Part shown: piece after piece, positions 8,681-17,809 of the stretch
How positions within the stretch are numbered: the first letter of the stretch is position 1
Layout of the letters: the number at the start of each line of letters is the position of its first letter
Assembly (NCBI RefSeq): GCF_037646705.1
Contig: NZ_JBBHER010000005.1
Span: forward strand, 124,001-188,000
DNA: 64,000 nt
Direction: 5' to 3'
DNA from: Pikeienuella litoralis
GTDB taxonomy: Bacteria; Pseudomonadota; Alphaproteobacteria; Rhodobacterales; Rhodobacteraceae
The notes under the pieces: generated by a model
Told to the model about the DNA's origin: nothing
The model's database searches: none
Seen by the model: the letters and a program-made list of their open reading frames with translations, nothing else
Position numbers and translations under genes: made by a program

Positions 8681-8831
8681 AGCTTCTCGCTCCTCAGTGT
8701 CGATTTCGATCTGATTTCCAGATCATTGGATTTTCGCGCTGCGTCTCGGTCGTTGTCGCCATATCGGCCGATCTTCTGTTGTCGTGATCCGGCGGCGGCG
8801 CTGGTTTCGCTGCTCTGAGAATTCAGCCCCG

Positions 8832-9083
8832 CTACCGTGGGAGACGCGCCAGATATGTCGAAATCTCCTCACGGATGTCGGACTCGATCTCGTCGAGAAT
8901 GACGCGGTACTCCCTGGCCCGTTCGACATGGCCGGCTCCGGCCTCCTCCCAACGCCGAAGCGCCGCCACCGCCTCCTCGTAGTCTTCGCAAACCCCCATG
9001 AAGTCTGGCTCCTGGCCGCACAGCCTGTGGATCACCAGCTCGTGCTCGGGAAACCTGTTGAAGACGGCCGTGAGCTTCGCCAC
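8832..9083 (-). CDS. Small conserved-looking hypothetical protein
   Basis: 83 residues from a GTG start with GGGGAC about 9 bases upstream. The protein is acidic and helical (YEEAVAALRRWEEAG, REYRVILDEIESDIREEI), without a signal peptide or membrane segment, so cytoplasmic. It lies upstream of the sulfatase on the same strand with a 151 bp gap and is divergent from the TolB-like/TPR gene. Codon use matches its neighbours. I do not recognise the family. Confidence 0.65.
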   Translation of the reverse strand: MAKLTAVFNRFPEHELVIHRLCGQEPDFMGVCEDYEEAVAALRRWEEAGAGHVERAREYRVILDEIESDIREEISTYLARLPR

Positions 9084-9170
9084 TCAGATCGTCCCCGATA
9101 ATGCTGCGGCCGCTGTTCCTGTTGTGGGCCCAAGTGTCCGCGGGGGCTGCGAGGCCTGCAAGTCCGGTAC

Positions 9171-9180
9171 GGTACGTACC
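9171..9180. promoter_or_regulatory. 10-bp palindrome in divergent promoter region
   Basis: GGTACGTACC is self-complementary and lies in the 213 bp between divergent genes starting at 9083 (-) and 9297 (+). It could be an operator, but there is no second copy and the call is weak. Confidence 0.25.
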
Positions 9181-9296
9181 CTGGAGGGGAGGGGCCGGCG
9201 CCGAGGGAAATATCAGCTTCGCATTCCTGACCTTGCGCGGTATTCTCGGGGCATCGGGCCGGCCGTATCGGGGACGCGCCGCCAGACGGAGAGCAT

Positions 9297-11111
9297 GTGG
9301 CTGAGATGATCGACGCGACCGCTCAAGCCAACGCCGCATCGGCCGTCGGGCCTTCCGCTGACGCGGTGCGCGCCCAACTCGCCCGCATTCTCGACAGCGC
9401 GGCGCTGCGAGGCAGTCAGCGGCGGCGTGAACTTCTGACCTATCTGGTCGACGAGACGCTGGCTGGCCGCGGCGGCAAGATCAAGGGCTACTCCGTGGCG
9501 CTCGCCGTCTTCGGCCGCGACGAGACGTTCGATCCCAGCGCCGATCCCGTCGTCCGGCTTGAGGCCGGGCGCCTGCGCCGCTCGCTCGACAGCTATTATG
9601 TCGACGCCGGCGCGCGCGACGCGGTGCGCATCACGATCCCGAAGGGCGCCTATGTCGCGCATTTCACCTGGCGGGAGCGAGACGGCCCCCTCCCGGAAGA
9701 GGAGGGCGCCCGCGTGGAGGCGCCGCCGTTCCGGCCCGTCGAGACGCCTCTGACGGGGCCGAGCGATGCCGGCGCCGCGCGCATCAGGCGCCAGGCGCGC
9801 GCCTGGAGCGGTTGGCGGCCGGCGGTTCTCCTGGCCACGCTCTTTTTCCTGGCCGGTCTTTTTTGGATCTGGCTTCGGGAGGATGCGCCCGAGGCGGCGG
9901 GCGTCCACATTCCCGAAATCATCGTCCTGCCCTTCGAGACGCTTGGCGACGGGAACAGCTTTCTCGCGGATGGACTGACGCAGGAGCTCATCACCGACCT
10001 GATGCGGTTCTCCGCGTTCCGGCTCTATTCCATTCCCGCCAGTTTTCGCCAGAACGCCGAAGCGAATCCGGAGGAACTGGGGCGCGGGCTTGGCGTCTCC
10101 TATGTGGTCACCGGCAGCGTCCGCTCCGACTCCGGCGCCGTCAAGATCAACGCCCGGCTCGCCGATGCGGATTCCGGCCGGATCATCTGGAGCGAGACCT
10201 ACGACCGCGGCCTCACGCCGGGCGCGCTCCTCGATGTGCAGGGGGAGCTGGCCGCCGGCATCGCCTCCGCGCTCGGGGAGCCTTATGGGATCGTGCATCG
10301 CGACGTGGCCGACCGCCTGCAAAGCGGCGCGATCCCCAGCATGCCGAGCTATGAATGCGTGCTGCGCGCCTACGCCTACCGGCGCACCTTCGCCGACGAT
10401 CTCCGCGCGCCGACCTTCGCTTGCCTTGAACAGGCGACCCGCCGCGATCCGGGATACGCCGCGGCCTGGGCGCTGCTCGCCTGGCTGCATCTCGACGCCG
10501 CCCGGTTCGAGGCGTCGCCGGGCGAGGACCTGACCCCTGCGCTCGCCCCGGCGCTGGAGGCGGCGCAGCGCGCCGTCGTCATCGCGCCGACGAGCGTCGT
10601 CGCGCTCCAGGCCCTCGCCGCGATCAACTACTATCTCGGCGACTTTGACGAGTCCGAACGCATCCATCAGGAGGCGCTCGCCCTGAACCCCGACGATCCC
10701 GAGACGCTCGCGCAGTTCGGCTGGCGGCTGGCGGCGCGCGGCAGATCCGCCGAAGGCGTCAGCTACGGCCAGCGCGCCATCGACCGAAGCGTCAGCCCGC
10801 CTGGCTGGTACTTCAACGCCAGCGTGCTCGACGGCCTCGTGCGGGGCGACTACGCGGAAATGCTCGCCAGCGCGGAGCGCGCCAGCGTCGATGGATCGGG
10901 CATGAGTCAGGCCTTCATCGCCATCGCGCAGGCTGAACTCGGCGGCGCGGCGGCGGCCCAGGAGGCGCTTGCGCGGATGGCGGAGCTAGCGCCGAGGCTC
11001 GCGCGCGACCCCGCCGCAGTCTACCGCATGCACGGGGCGGCCGACGACATCGTCGCGTCCCTCGTCAACGGTCTGCGCAAGGCGGGCTGGCGCGAGCCTG
11101 CGACGCCCTGA
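9297..11111 (+). CDS. Membrane protein with N-terminal FGRD/DPxVRxEA domain, TolB-like and TPR domains
   Basis: 604 residues. Residues about 20-125 carry a domain seen at the start of many proteobacterial signalling-type proteins: SQRRRELLTYLVDETL, KGYSVALAVFGRD, FDPSADPVVRLEAGRLRRSL, IPKGAYVAHF. A Pro/Glu linker leads to one membrane helix at about 170-190 (LLATLFFLAGLFWIWL). Then follows a TolB/FlgO-like N-domain (IIVLPFETLGDGN, ELITDLMRF, YVVTGSVRSD, KINARLADADSGRIIWSETYDR). The last 250 residues are TPR-like helices (RRDPGYAAAWALLAWLHLD, ALNPDDPETLAQFGWRLAARG). Related proteins often carry adenylate cyclase domains, but no cyclase domain is present here. Start is GTG 9297 or ATG 9306; GGAGAG at 9288 does not decide between them. 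Probably a signalling or scaffolding protein. Confidence 0.85.
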   Translation: MAEMIDATAQANAASAVGPSADAVRAQLARILDSAALRGSQRRRELLTYLVDETLAGRGGKIKGYSVALAVFGRDETFDPSADPVVRLEAGRLRRSLDSYYVDAGARDAVRITIPKGAYVAHFTWRERDGPLPEEEGARVEAPPFRPVETPLTGPSDAGAARIRRQARAWSGWRPAVLLATLFFLAGLFWIWLREDAPEAAGVHIPEIIVLPFETLGDGNSFLADGLTQELITDLMRFSAFRLYSIPASFRQNAEANPEELGRGLGVSYVVTGSVRSDSGAVKINARLADADSGRIIWSETYDRGLTPGALLDVQGELAAGIASALGEPYGIVHRDVADRLQSGAIPSMPSYECVLRAYAYRRTFADDLRAPTFACLEQATRRDPGYAAAWALLAWLHLDAARFEASPGEDLTPALAPALEAAQRAVVIAPTSVVALQALAAINYYLGDFDESERIHQEALALNPDDPETLAQFGWRLAARGRSAEGVSYGQRAIDRSVSPPGWYFNASVLDGLVRGDYAEMLASAERASVDGSGMSQAFIAIAQAELGGAAAAQEALARMAELAPRLARDPAAVYRMHGAADDIVASLVNGLRKAGWREPATP

Positions 11112-11203
11112 CCGGGCGGCGACGCAGGAGGAATGCTGGTTGAGGCGCGCCGAATTCCGGCCAGGATGAGACGCCCTCGACCCGGCTGGCGCGAAAGGCG
11201 CGT

Positions 11204-13126
11204 TCAGCCCTGGTTCAATTGACGGTGCAGCGCCAGCAAGGCGGGGGCGTCCGGATTGGCCTGCAAGGCGAGGCGCGCGGCCTGGCGCCCGGCGTCGGCG
11301 CCGTTGAACGCGGCCTCGATACGGATGATCATCACCCAGGCGTCGACAAGCTGCGGGTCCAGCCTGACGGCCTTGCGAAAGGCCTCGTTCGCCGCGGCGA
11401 AGTCTCGCGCCACAAGAGCGGAGCCGCCCAGAACCAGATGCGTTTCGGGAAAATCCGCCCGGTTGGACAGGGATCGCCGCCAGTCCGTGATCGCCTCGTT
11501 CAGATCGGCCGCCATCGCATCCGGCATATGCGCGATCGGCGCCGCCAGCAGCGCTTGCGCCACGTCGAAGCGCACGGGCCGCGCCGGATCCGTCAGCATG
11601 CCAACCAGCATCTGCGCCATGCGTTGCGGATCGCCCGCTCTTTGCAGCCGCACCGCCGACGAGCGCGCCAGAGCGCTCTCGTCCTCCAGAAAAGGAGCGG
11701 TCGCGGCGACGATATCGGCGGTCGCGGCGGGCTGCATCAGATGCAGGGCGGTGGCGCGGACGATGTCGGCGTGATCCTCATCCCGGGCAATGGCCAGCAA
11801 TGCGGGCGCCGCCCCGGCCGGGTCCGATGCGGCCTGCGCAAATACCGGGCCGAAATGAGGGCCGCGCTTGTCGGACTCCGGATACCAATCGGCGATCTTC
11901 GCGGCCGCCCAGTCCGGCGTCTCGTCCTTGTGGCATGTCGTGCAGGCGTCCGGGGCGCCGGTCTTGCCGGTCAGATCGGGGCGCGGGATGCGAAAGCTGT
12001 GATCGCGGCGCGCGTCGACGCCCATATAGATCTGCGTCGTCATATGGCAGTTAACGCATCGCGCGCCTTCCGAGCCCTCTGAGTGGAAATGATGGGCGGG
12101 GCTATCGAACGCCTTCAGCGGCAGGCTGGGAAAGTCCGGATCGCCCGCCGGCGAATGGCACTGGGCGCAGACCGCGTCGCCGTCCGCGACCAGCTCCGCC
12201 GTGTGCGGGTCATGGCAATTCATGCAGCTGACGCCCTTGGCGTACATCCTGGATTGCAGGAAAGAGCCGTAGACGTAGACCTCTTCCTTGATCTGCCCGT
12301 CGGGGAAATACAGATCCGGCGTCAGCAGCGCCAGGCGATAGGCGTCGTCATAGGGGGTTCCGGGGATCGGATCGCCATCGTTGAAGGCTTCTCTGCGGGA
12401 ATGGCATCCGGCGCATTGCTGGATCCAGCCCTCGGGGCCGGCTTCAGTCGCCATGGTGAACCCATATGCGTCGAGGCCTGACGGAACGGGCGGCTCCAGC
12501 GTCCGGGCCCAATCGAGATGCGCCGATCCCGGACCATGGCAGGCCTCGCACCCCACGCCGATTTCGGCTTGCGTCGACTGGTAGTGGCGCGCCTCGGCGT
12601 CATAGTTCTTCTCGAAGCCGGTCGCATGACATTCAGCGCAGCGCGCGTTCCAGTTCTTGTAGGGGCCGGTCCAGTGCAATCCGTCGTCGGGCGGCAGGTC
12701 CTGATCCGGATAGAGATGGAACCAGCGCTTGCGGTCGGTGTCCCAGACCACGTCAAAGCTCTGCAAGCGGCCGGGTTCCGTTTCGAACAGATATTGCTGC
12801 AGCGGCTCTATGCCGACGACCGAATGGACATCGCGGACGGTCGTCTCGCCGCCGCGTTCGGTCACTTTGGCGTGGTGGCCGCTCTCGTCCCGCGAAAACG
12901 CGACCGAGAGGCCGCCCCCCTGAAAGACCGCGCCGTCAAAATCCGCAACCACGGTCCCGTCGGAGGGAAGGGTCCAGGCGAGGTCGTGATGCGACGTCTT
13001 CCAAAGCTCGGCCTGCTCGAGATGGCAATCGGCGCATTCGGCGGACCCGACATAGGATGGCGCGTCCTGCGCGGCGGCGGTTGAGAGGCTTGTGAGCGCC
13101 AGCAGGATAAAAATGCGGAATGTCAT
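11204..13126 (-). CDS. Octaheme cytochrome c with C-terminal helical (HEAT/TPR-like) repeats
   Basis: 640 residues from the ATG at 13126, which gives a clean signal peptide (FILLALTSLSTAAAQ); the frame is open upstream but that part is not protein-like. Eight CxxCH haem-binding motifs occur in order: CADCH, CAECH, CEACH, CAGCH, CMNCH, CAQCH, CVNCH, CTTCH. The first half resembles the cytochrome c554/NrfB-like multihaem group. The last 200 residues lack haem sites and look like HEAT then TPR repeats (LAIARDEDHADIVRATALHLM, LVLGGSALVARDFAAANEAFRKAVRL). A periplasmic electron carrier or redox enzyme; the substrate is unknown. No quinol dehydrogenase, c-type maturation gene or reductase lies next to it. 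Confidence 0.9.
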   Translation of the reverse strand: MTFRIFILLALTSLSTAAAQDAPSYVGSAECADCHLEQAELWKTSHHDLAWTLPSDGTVVADFDGAVFQGGGLSVAFSRDESGHHAKVTERGGETTVRDVHSVVGIEPLQQYLFETEPGRLQSFDVVWDTDRKRWFHLYPDQDLPPDDGLHWTGPYKNWNARCAECHATGFEKNYDAEARHYQSTQAEIGVGCEACHGPGSAHLDWARTLEPPVPSGLDAYGFTMATEAGPEGWIQQCAGCHSRREAFNDGDPIPGTPYDDAYRLALLTPDLYFPDGQIKEEVYVYGSFLQSRMYAKGVSCMNCHDPHTAELVADGDAVCAQCHSPAGDPDFPSLPLKAFDSPAHHFHSEGSEGARCVNCHMTTQIYMGVDARRDHSFRIPRPDLTGKTGAPDACTTCHKDETPDWAAAKIADWYPESDKRGPHFGPVFAQAASDPAGAAPALLAIARDEDHADIVRATALHLMQPAATADIVAATAPFLEDESALARSSAVRLQRAGDPQRMAQMLVGMLTDPARPVRFDVAQALLAAPIAHMPDAMAADLNEAITDWRRSLSNRADFPETHLVLGGSALVARDFAAANEAFRKAVRLDPQLVDAWVMIIRIEAAFNGADAGRQAARLALQANPDAPALLALHRQLNQG

Positions 13127-13707
13127 CGGTTTGGTCGCCCTGATGTCGGCGCCGACGCCGTTGATGGGCGCATTCCAGCTCATGTCGCACACGCCCCTGT
13201 TCAAGCGACTATGTCTCGACGCCCCGCGTATGACAAGAAGAGTTGATGAGCGTTGAGGTCTGACCTGGCGCTGGAGTCCGCCTTCGGGGGGGGGGCGGTG
13301 ATTGAGCGGCCCGATGTCCGGAGCTTCTCTGGGCGTTCCCCTGTCGCAGCCGATAGTCCCGCCGATTTCAGATGAAACCGGCGACGAGAGCCGGCGCGTC
13401 AAGATCCGCGCGTGACTTGGGAGCCTGCCGGCCCGATCCGCCGCCCGGATATCCGACGATCGGCGCGGAGCGGTCTGAGCCGGCGTTCGGGGCCTGCTGA
13501 CCATCGCTTCGATTTCGATGGAGAAAGTAAATTCATTTATTTCAGGTAGTTATGACTTTTATCCCGATTAAATGCAGCCAATTTGCGACAGGGTGCATTT
13601 GAATCGAACTTCACCTCTTGCGCCTCTTCCAAAAGTCGTTATCTGGCGCGATGCTAAATGGATGTGGCGGCGTCGGTCCCGGGCCACGGGGACCAAGGGA
13701 GGCTGAG
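13127..13707. other. Long intergenic region between cytochrome and microprotein genes
   Basis: About 580 bases. The left half is GC-rich and includes a run of ten G at 13286-13295. The right part (about 13505-13630) is clearly AT-richer than the surroundings and probably holds the promoters of the divergent genes. I see no convincing gene, tRNA or terminator inside. Confidence 0.6.
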
Positions 13708-13827
13708 ATGAATCATCAGGATTTCATGCGTCAGTATCGTCACAATATGGGCTCATGGCCCGCCCTTGTGCTGGTCTACTCCATCCTTGTCGCGGGCTTT
13801 CTCGCTTCAGGAATGGCGCTGACCTGA
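13708..13827 (+). CDS. 39-residue single-pass membrane microprotein
   Basis: The ATG follows a good ribosome site (GGGAGGCTGAG). The peptide has a polar N-terminus (MNHQDFMRQYRHNMGSW) and one hydrophobic helix (PALVLVYSILVAGFLASGMAL), then stops. It is preceded by an AT-rich promoter-like stretch and stands alone. The size and layout fit a small membrane protein, for example a subunit or stabiliser of a larger complex. I do not recognise the family. Support comes from the strong ribosome site and the clean helix rather than from homology. Confidence 0.55.
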   Translation: MNHQDFMRQYRHNMGSWPALVLVYSILVAGFLASGMALT

Positions 13828-13981
13828 CACGCGCGCCGAACTCGATCAGAGGTCGGCTTTGCTGGTTTGGCGTATCTCAGCCTTTGGTTGATGGGCGGTC
13901 GGGCGTCTAAGGCCCGCTCGGCCTTTTCCCGCGCGTTGGCGCCGCCCATCTCGTCTCATCGCCAGGCTCGACGATGCCGCA

Positions 13982-15634
13982 TCAAACCTTCGCGGCCTCG
14001 CCGATGTTGTCGACGCCGCGTTCGTCAAGCACGCCGGTGAGCCAATCCGGGTCCATCTCCGGCACCGAGGAGAGCAGAAGGTCGGTATAGGGATGATGGG
14101 GCGGGGCGAACATCTCCGTCTTCGGGCCCTGTTCGATCACGCGGCCTTCCTTCATCACCACCACTTCGTCGGCGATGGCGCGCACGGTCGCCAGATCGTG
14201 GGTGATGAACATATAGGCGAGGTCGAACTCCTTTTGCAGGCGGTCGAGCAGCTTGAGGATCCCTTCGGCGACGATCTGGTCGAGCGCGCTCGTCACTTCG
14301 TCGCAGATGATGAAGGTCGGCTCCGCAGCCAGCGCGCGGGCGATGCCGATCCGCTGCTTCTGCCCGCCCGAGAGTTCGGGGGGATAGCGGTGGAAATATT
14401 GCGCCGGTTCGAGCTCGATCAGGTCCAGCAATTCATCGACGCGGTTTTTCAGCGCGACGCCTTTCAGGCCTGAATAGAACCGTGCGGGCCGCCCTATTAT
14501 CTCGTGGACCTGCACTTTCGGGTTCAGCGCCGTATCGGCCATCTGGTAGATCATCTGAATTTGCCGAAGCTGGTTCTTGCTCCGATTCCGGTACTTTGGA
14601 GGCAATTCCTCGCCGTTGAACAGAATCCGCCCCTCGGTCGGAGGCAGCAAACCGGTGATGCAGCGCGCCGTGGTGGACTTTCCGGACCCGGATTCTCCGA
14701 CGACCGCCACGGTCATGCCGGCGTGAATGTCGAATGAAACATCCTCCAGCACTTTCGTGGAGCCGTAGGATGCGTGGATGTTCTGGACAGAGACGACGGG
14801 CGTGGCGCCGCCGGTCGGACGTTTTTTCTCCTCCCGGGTGAAGCTGCGCACCGCCCAGAGGCTCTTGGTGTAGTCCTCCTTGGGATTGTCCAGCATTTCG
14901 GCCGTGGCGGATTCTTCAACCTCGTCGCCTTTGAGCAGGACTTTTATCTTGTCGGCCATCTGGGCGACCACCGCCAGATCGTGCGTGATATAGATCGCGG
15001 CCGTGTTGAACTGATCGACGATGTCGCGGATCGCGGAGAGCACTTCGATCTGCGTGGTGACGTCCAGCGCCGTGGTCGGCTCGTCGAAGATGATGAGATC
15101 GGGCCGGCAGGACATCGCCATCGCCGTCATCGCGCGCTGAAGCTGGCCGCCGGAGACCTGATGCGGGTAGCGAAAGCCGATCTCCTCCGGATTGGGGAGG
15201 CGAAGGCGCGCGTAAAGCTCCATCGCGTCCTCTTCGGCTTCGGCGCGCTTGCGGAATTTATACTGAAGGGGCGCCTCCACATGCTGATCGATCAACCGGT
15301 GCGCGGGATTGAATGACGCCGCCGCCGATTGCGCGACATAGGCGATCCGCGAGCCCCACAGCGCCCTCAGATGCGCGTCGGAGGATGTCGTCAGCTCCAT
15401 TCCGTCAAACTCGATGGAGCCGCCCGAGATTCGGCAGCCGTCGCGGGCGTACCCCATGGCGGCGAGGCCGATCGTGGATTTCCCGGCGCCGGATTCGCCG
15501 ATGAGCCCCAGCACCTCGCCTCGATTCAATGTGAAATTGACGCCATGAACGATCTCGATCCAGCTCTCGTCGCTGTAGCCCTCGATGCGAAGGTCCTGAA
15601 CTTTCAGCAGGAGGTTCGGGTCTTTTCTCGACAT
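13982..15634 (-). CDS. Peptide ABC transporter ATP-binding protein, two fused NBDs (DppD-DppF type)
   Basis: 550 residues. The first nucleotide-binding domain has Walker A GLIGESGAGKST, signature VSGGQLQRAMTA and Walker B LIIFDEPTTALD. The second has AVVGESGSGKST, LSGGQKQRIGIA and FIICDEVTSALD. The fusion replaces the usual separate DppD and DppF subunits and powers import of a peptide-like solute. AAGGAG lies before the ATG. It is the last gene of a four-gene operon (binding protein, two permeases, ATPase), starting 3 bp after the permease stop. Substrate specificity lies in the binding protein and is unknown. Confidence 0.95.
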   Translation of the reverse strand: MSRKDPNLLLKVQDLRIEGYSDESWIEIVHGVNFTLNRGEVLGLIGESGAGKSTIGLAAMGYARDGCRISGGSIEFDGMELTTSSDAHLRALWGSRIAYVAQSAAASFNPAHRLIDQHVEAPLQYKFRKRAEAEEDAMELYARLRLPNPEEIGFRYPHQVSGGQLQRAMTAMAMSCRPDLIIFDEPTTALDVTTQIEVLSAIRDIVDQFNTAAIYITHDLAVVAQMADKIKVLLKGDEVEESATAEMLDNPKEDYTKSLWAVRSFTREEKKRPTGGATPVVSVQNIHASYGSTKVLEDVSFDIHAGMTVAVVGESGSGKSTTARCITGLLPPTEGRILFNGEELPPKYRNRSKNQLRQIQMIYQMADTALNPKVQVHEIIGRPARFYSGLKGVALKNRVDELLDLIELEPAQYFHRYPPELSGGQKQRIGIARALAAEPTFIICDEVTSALDQIVAEGILKLLDRLQKEFDLAYMFITHDLATVRAIADEVVVMKEGRVIEQGPKTEMFAPPHHPYTDLLLSSVPEMDPDWLTGVLDERGVDNIGEAAKV

Positions 15635-15637
15635 GTC

Positions 15638-16699
15638 CTACTCCTTGAGCCCGGCCGACTGCCACAGCATCCAGTCGACCACGAAATTCACGGCCACGGT
15701 CAACATCGCGATCGCGCCGGCGGGGATAAGCGGCGTTATCTCGCCGAAGGAGATCAGGGTCGCGTTCTCCCGCACCATCGAGCCCCAGTCCGCGGTCGGC
15801 GGCTGTATTCCGAGCCCGAGGAAGGAAAGCCCGGCGATGAGCAGAAACACGAAACAGAACTCAAGGCCGAATTCGGCGATCAGCGGCGCGGTCGAATTCG
15901 GCAGGATCTCCCGCCGGATCAGGTACCAGTCTCCCTCGCCGCGAAGCCGCGCGGCCTCCACATAATCCATCACCACGACATCGCCGGCGACCGCCCGTGT
16001 GAGCCGAAAGACGCGCGGCGAATAGATGATCGCGACGATGATCACCAGCACGAGGACATTGGTGCCGAAGATCGACAGCAGCAGAAGCGCGAAGATCAGC
16101 GATGGAATGGACATCACCACATCGGCCACGCGGCCGAGGGCCTGATCCAGCCACCCCCCTCTGATCGCCGCGATGAGGCCCCCGAACGCGCCAATGAGAA
16201 AGGCGAGGAGCGTGGCGGAGAGCGCCAGTCCGACCGTGTTGCGCGCGCCGAAGACGAGCCGGCTGAAGAGATCGCGCCCGAGCTGATCGGCGCCGAGAAG
16301 CATCACCGAATCCGGCGGCGCGAAAGAGGAGGAGATCACCTCCGCCTCGCCAAAAGGCGCGATTATCGGCGCAAACGCGCCCATTATGGCGTAAATCAGG
16401 ATCACGAGCATGCCGAACGCCGCGGTGAGCGGCGCGGTGCGCAGGAACCTGGCGGTCTGCGGCCTCACGAGATTGATCAGAAATTCGCGGAACGAGTAGG
16501 CGGCGCCCACCGCGAAAGCCAGGAGACCGGCCAGAATGGCGAGGGTCCTGAGAGCGCTTTCGCCGCCGAGGACGCCCAGGACGAGAGACGCCAGCGTCAG
16601 GCTGAACAGCGGCATGAAAACCGCGCGCTTCTCCAGATAGGCGGCGAGACAGGACGCGCCGATCAGGACCACGAAATAGGTGATGACGAAATAACTCAT
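15638..16699 (-). CDS. Peptide ABC transporter permease (DppC type)
   Basis: 353 residues, longer than typical DppC because of extra N-terminal membrane helices (residues 1-65). The core has FAPIIAPFG, LLGADQLGRDLFSRLVFGAR (the conserved GTDxxGRD region), and the EAA cytoplasmic loop DYVEAARLRGEGDWYLIRRE that docks on the ATPase. It lies between DppB-type permease and ATPase genes, with 10 bp and 3 bp gaps. Forms the translocation channel with the other permease in the inner membrane. Confidence 0.94.
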   Translation of the reverse strand: MSYFVITYFVVLIGASCLAAYLEKRAVFMPLFSLTLASLVLGVLGGESALRTLAILAGLLAFAVGAAYSFREFLINLVRPQTARFLRTAPLTAAFGMLVILIYAIMGAFAPIIAPFGEAEVISSSFAPPDSVMLLGADQLGRDLFSRLVFGARNTVGLALSATLLAFLIGAFGGLIAAIRGGWLDQALGRVADVVMSIPSLIFALLLLSIFGTNVLVLVIIVAIIYSPRVFRLTRAVAGDVVVMDYVEAARLRGEGDWYLIRREILPNSTAPLIAEFGLEFCFVFLLIAGLSFLGLGIQPPTADWGSMVRENATLISFGEITPLIPAGAIAMLTVAVNFVVDWMLWQSAGLKE

Positions 16700-16709
16700 C
16701 TCCGCCCCC

Positions 16710-17666
16710 TCACTTCGGATGCCGGAGGCGCGGATTGGTCAGGATCGCCCCGATATCGGCCGAAAGGTTCAACAGGATGAAGGTCGCCGCGAAGATCAGA
16801 CAGACCGCCTGCACGACCGGGAAATCCCGTTTGCTCACGGCGTCGACCAGCAACTGCCCGATGCCCGGATAGACGAAAACGACCTCGACCAGCACGACGC
16901 CGGTGATCAGATAGGCGAGATTGAGCGCGACCACGTTGATGATCGGCGCCCAGGCGTTCGGCAGCGCGTGATGCACGATCACCTTCCATGCGGGGACCCC
17001 TTTGAGCCGAGCCATTTCGATATAGGGCGACGCGAGGAGATTGATGATCGTCGCCCGCGTCATCCGCATCATGTGCGCCGTCACCACGAGCACCATGGTC
17101 AGCGCCGGCAGGAAGGTGCGGTACAAGAGGTCCGGGAAGGACATGCCCTCGGAAAGGCTTGCGATCGCCGGGAAGATCGGGGCTTTCACCGCGAGATAGA
17201 GAATGAGGATATAGCCGAGGAAGAATTCCGGCGAGGAGATCGACGTCAACGTGAGGATGTTCGCGATCCGGTCGAACAGCGTGTTCCGGAAAAGCGCGAC
17301 GATCACGCCGAGAGCGATTGCGAAGGGCACGGCGATGATGGCGGCGTAGCTGGCGAGGAACAACGTGTTCATCAGGCGCGGCCCGATCTTGTCGCTCACC
17401 CGCTCGGCGGAGATCAGCGACTGGCCGAAATCGCCCTGGATGGCGCCGCCCAGCCACTGGAAATAGCGAATCGCCGCAGGCTGATCGAGCCCGAGTTGCA
17501 CGCGCATCGCAGCCACGGTTTCCGGCGTCGCGCTCTGACCCAGAACGGCCTGCGCGACATCGCCCGGCAGAAGTTCGACCGCGCCGAAAATAAGAACTGA
17601 AATCACGAAGAGGGTCACGACCCCCAATCCAAGGCGTTTGAGGATGATGGTGATCACATCGCCCAT
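16710..17666 (-). CDS. Peptide ABC transporter permease (DppB type)
   Basis: 318 residues with six membrane helices and DppB hallmarks: an N-terminal helix followed by LPGDVAQAVLGQSATPE, LGLDQPAAIRYFQWLGG and GDFGQSLIS, then the loop YIEMARLKGVPAWKVIVHHALPN and the terminal VEVVFVYPGIGQLLVDAV. A strong ribosome site (GGAGGAG) precedes the ATG. It is the second gene of the importer operon, 143 bp after the binding-protein stop. Confidence 0.95.
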   Translation of the reverse strand: MGDVITIILKRLGLGVVTLFVISVLIFGAVELLPGDVAQAVLGQSATPETVAAMRVQLGLDQPAAIRYFQWLGGAIQGDFGQSLISAERVSDKIGPRLMNTLFLASYAAIIAVPFAIALGVIVALFRNTLFDRIANILTLTSISSPEFFLGYILILYLAVKAPIFPAIASLSEGMSFPDLLYRTFLPALTMVLVVTAHMMRMTRATIINLLASPYIEMARLKGVPAWKVIVHHALPNAWAPIINVVALNLAYLITGVVLVEVVFVYPGIGQLLVDAVSKRDFPVVQAVCLIFAATFILLNLSADIGAILTNPRLRHPK

Positions 17667-17809
17667 GCTTCTCCTCCTGCCGGCCGCGCTTGCGGCGGCT
17701 CTGTTTGTTGCTTTTGATCAGTCGGACGCCCGCTGAGCGCCATGGCTCAGCGGAAGCACTGACATGGTCGCGTCGCCCGACTGGGGCGACGCAACCCTTT
17801 TACTTGATA

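Noticed and set aside
9213..10667. 484-codon minus-strand frame opposite the TolB-like/TPR gene
   Set aside because: The + strand product has recognisable domains and a membrane helix; the antisense product does not.
9297..11111. Adenylate cyclase call for the 604-residue protein
   Set aside because: It has the N-domain often fused to cyclases but no cyclase catalytic domain.
13127..13504. N-terminal extension of the octaheme cytochrome
   Set aside because: The extension is Arg/Pro-rich, passes the G10 run and precedes a clean signal peptide starting at 13126.
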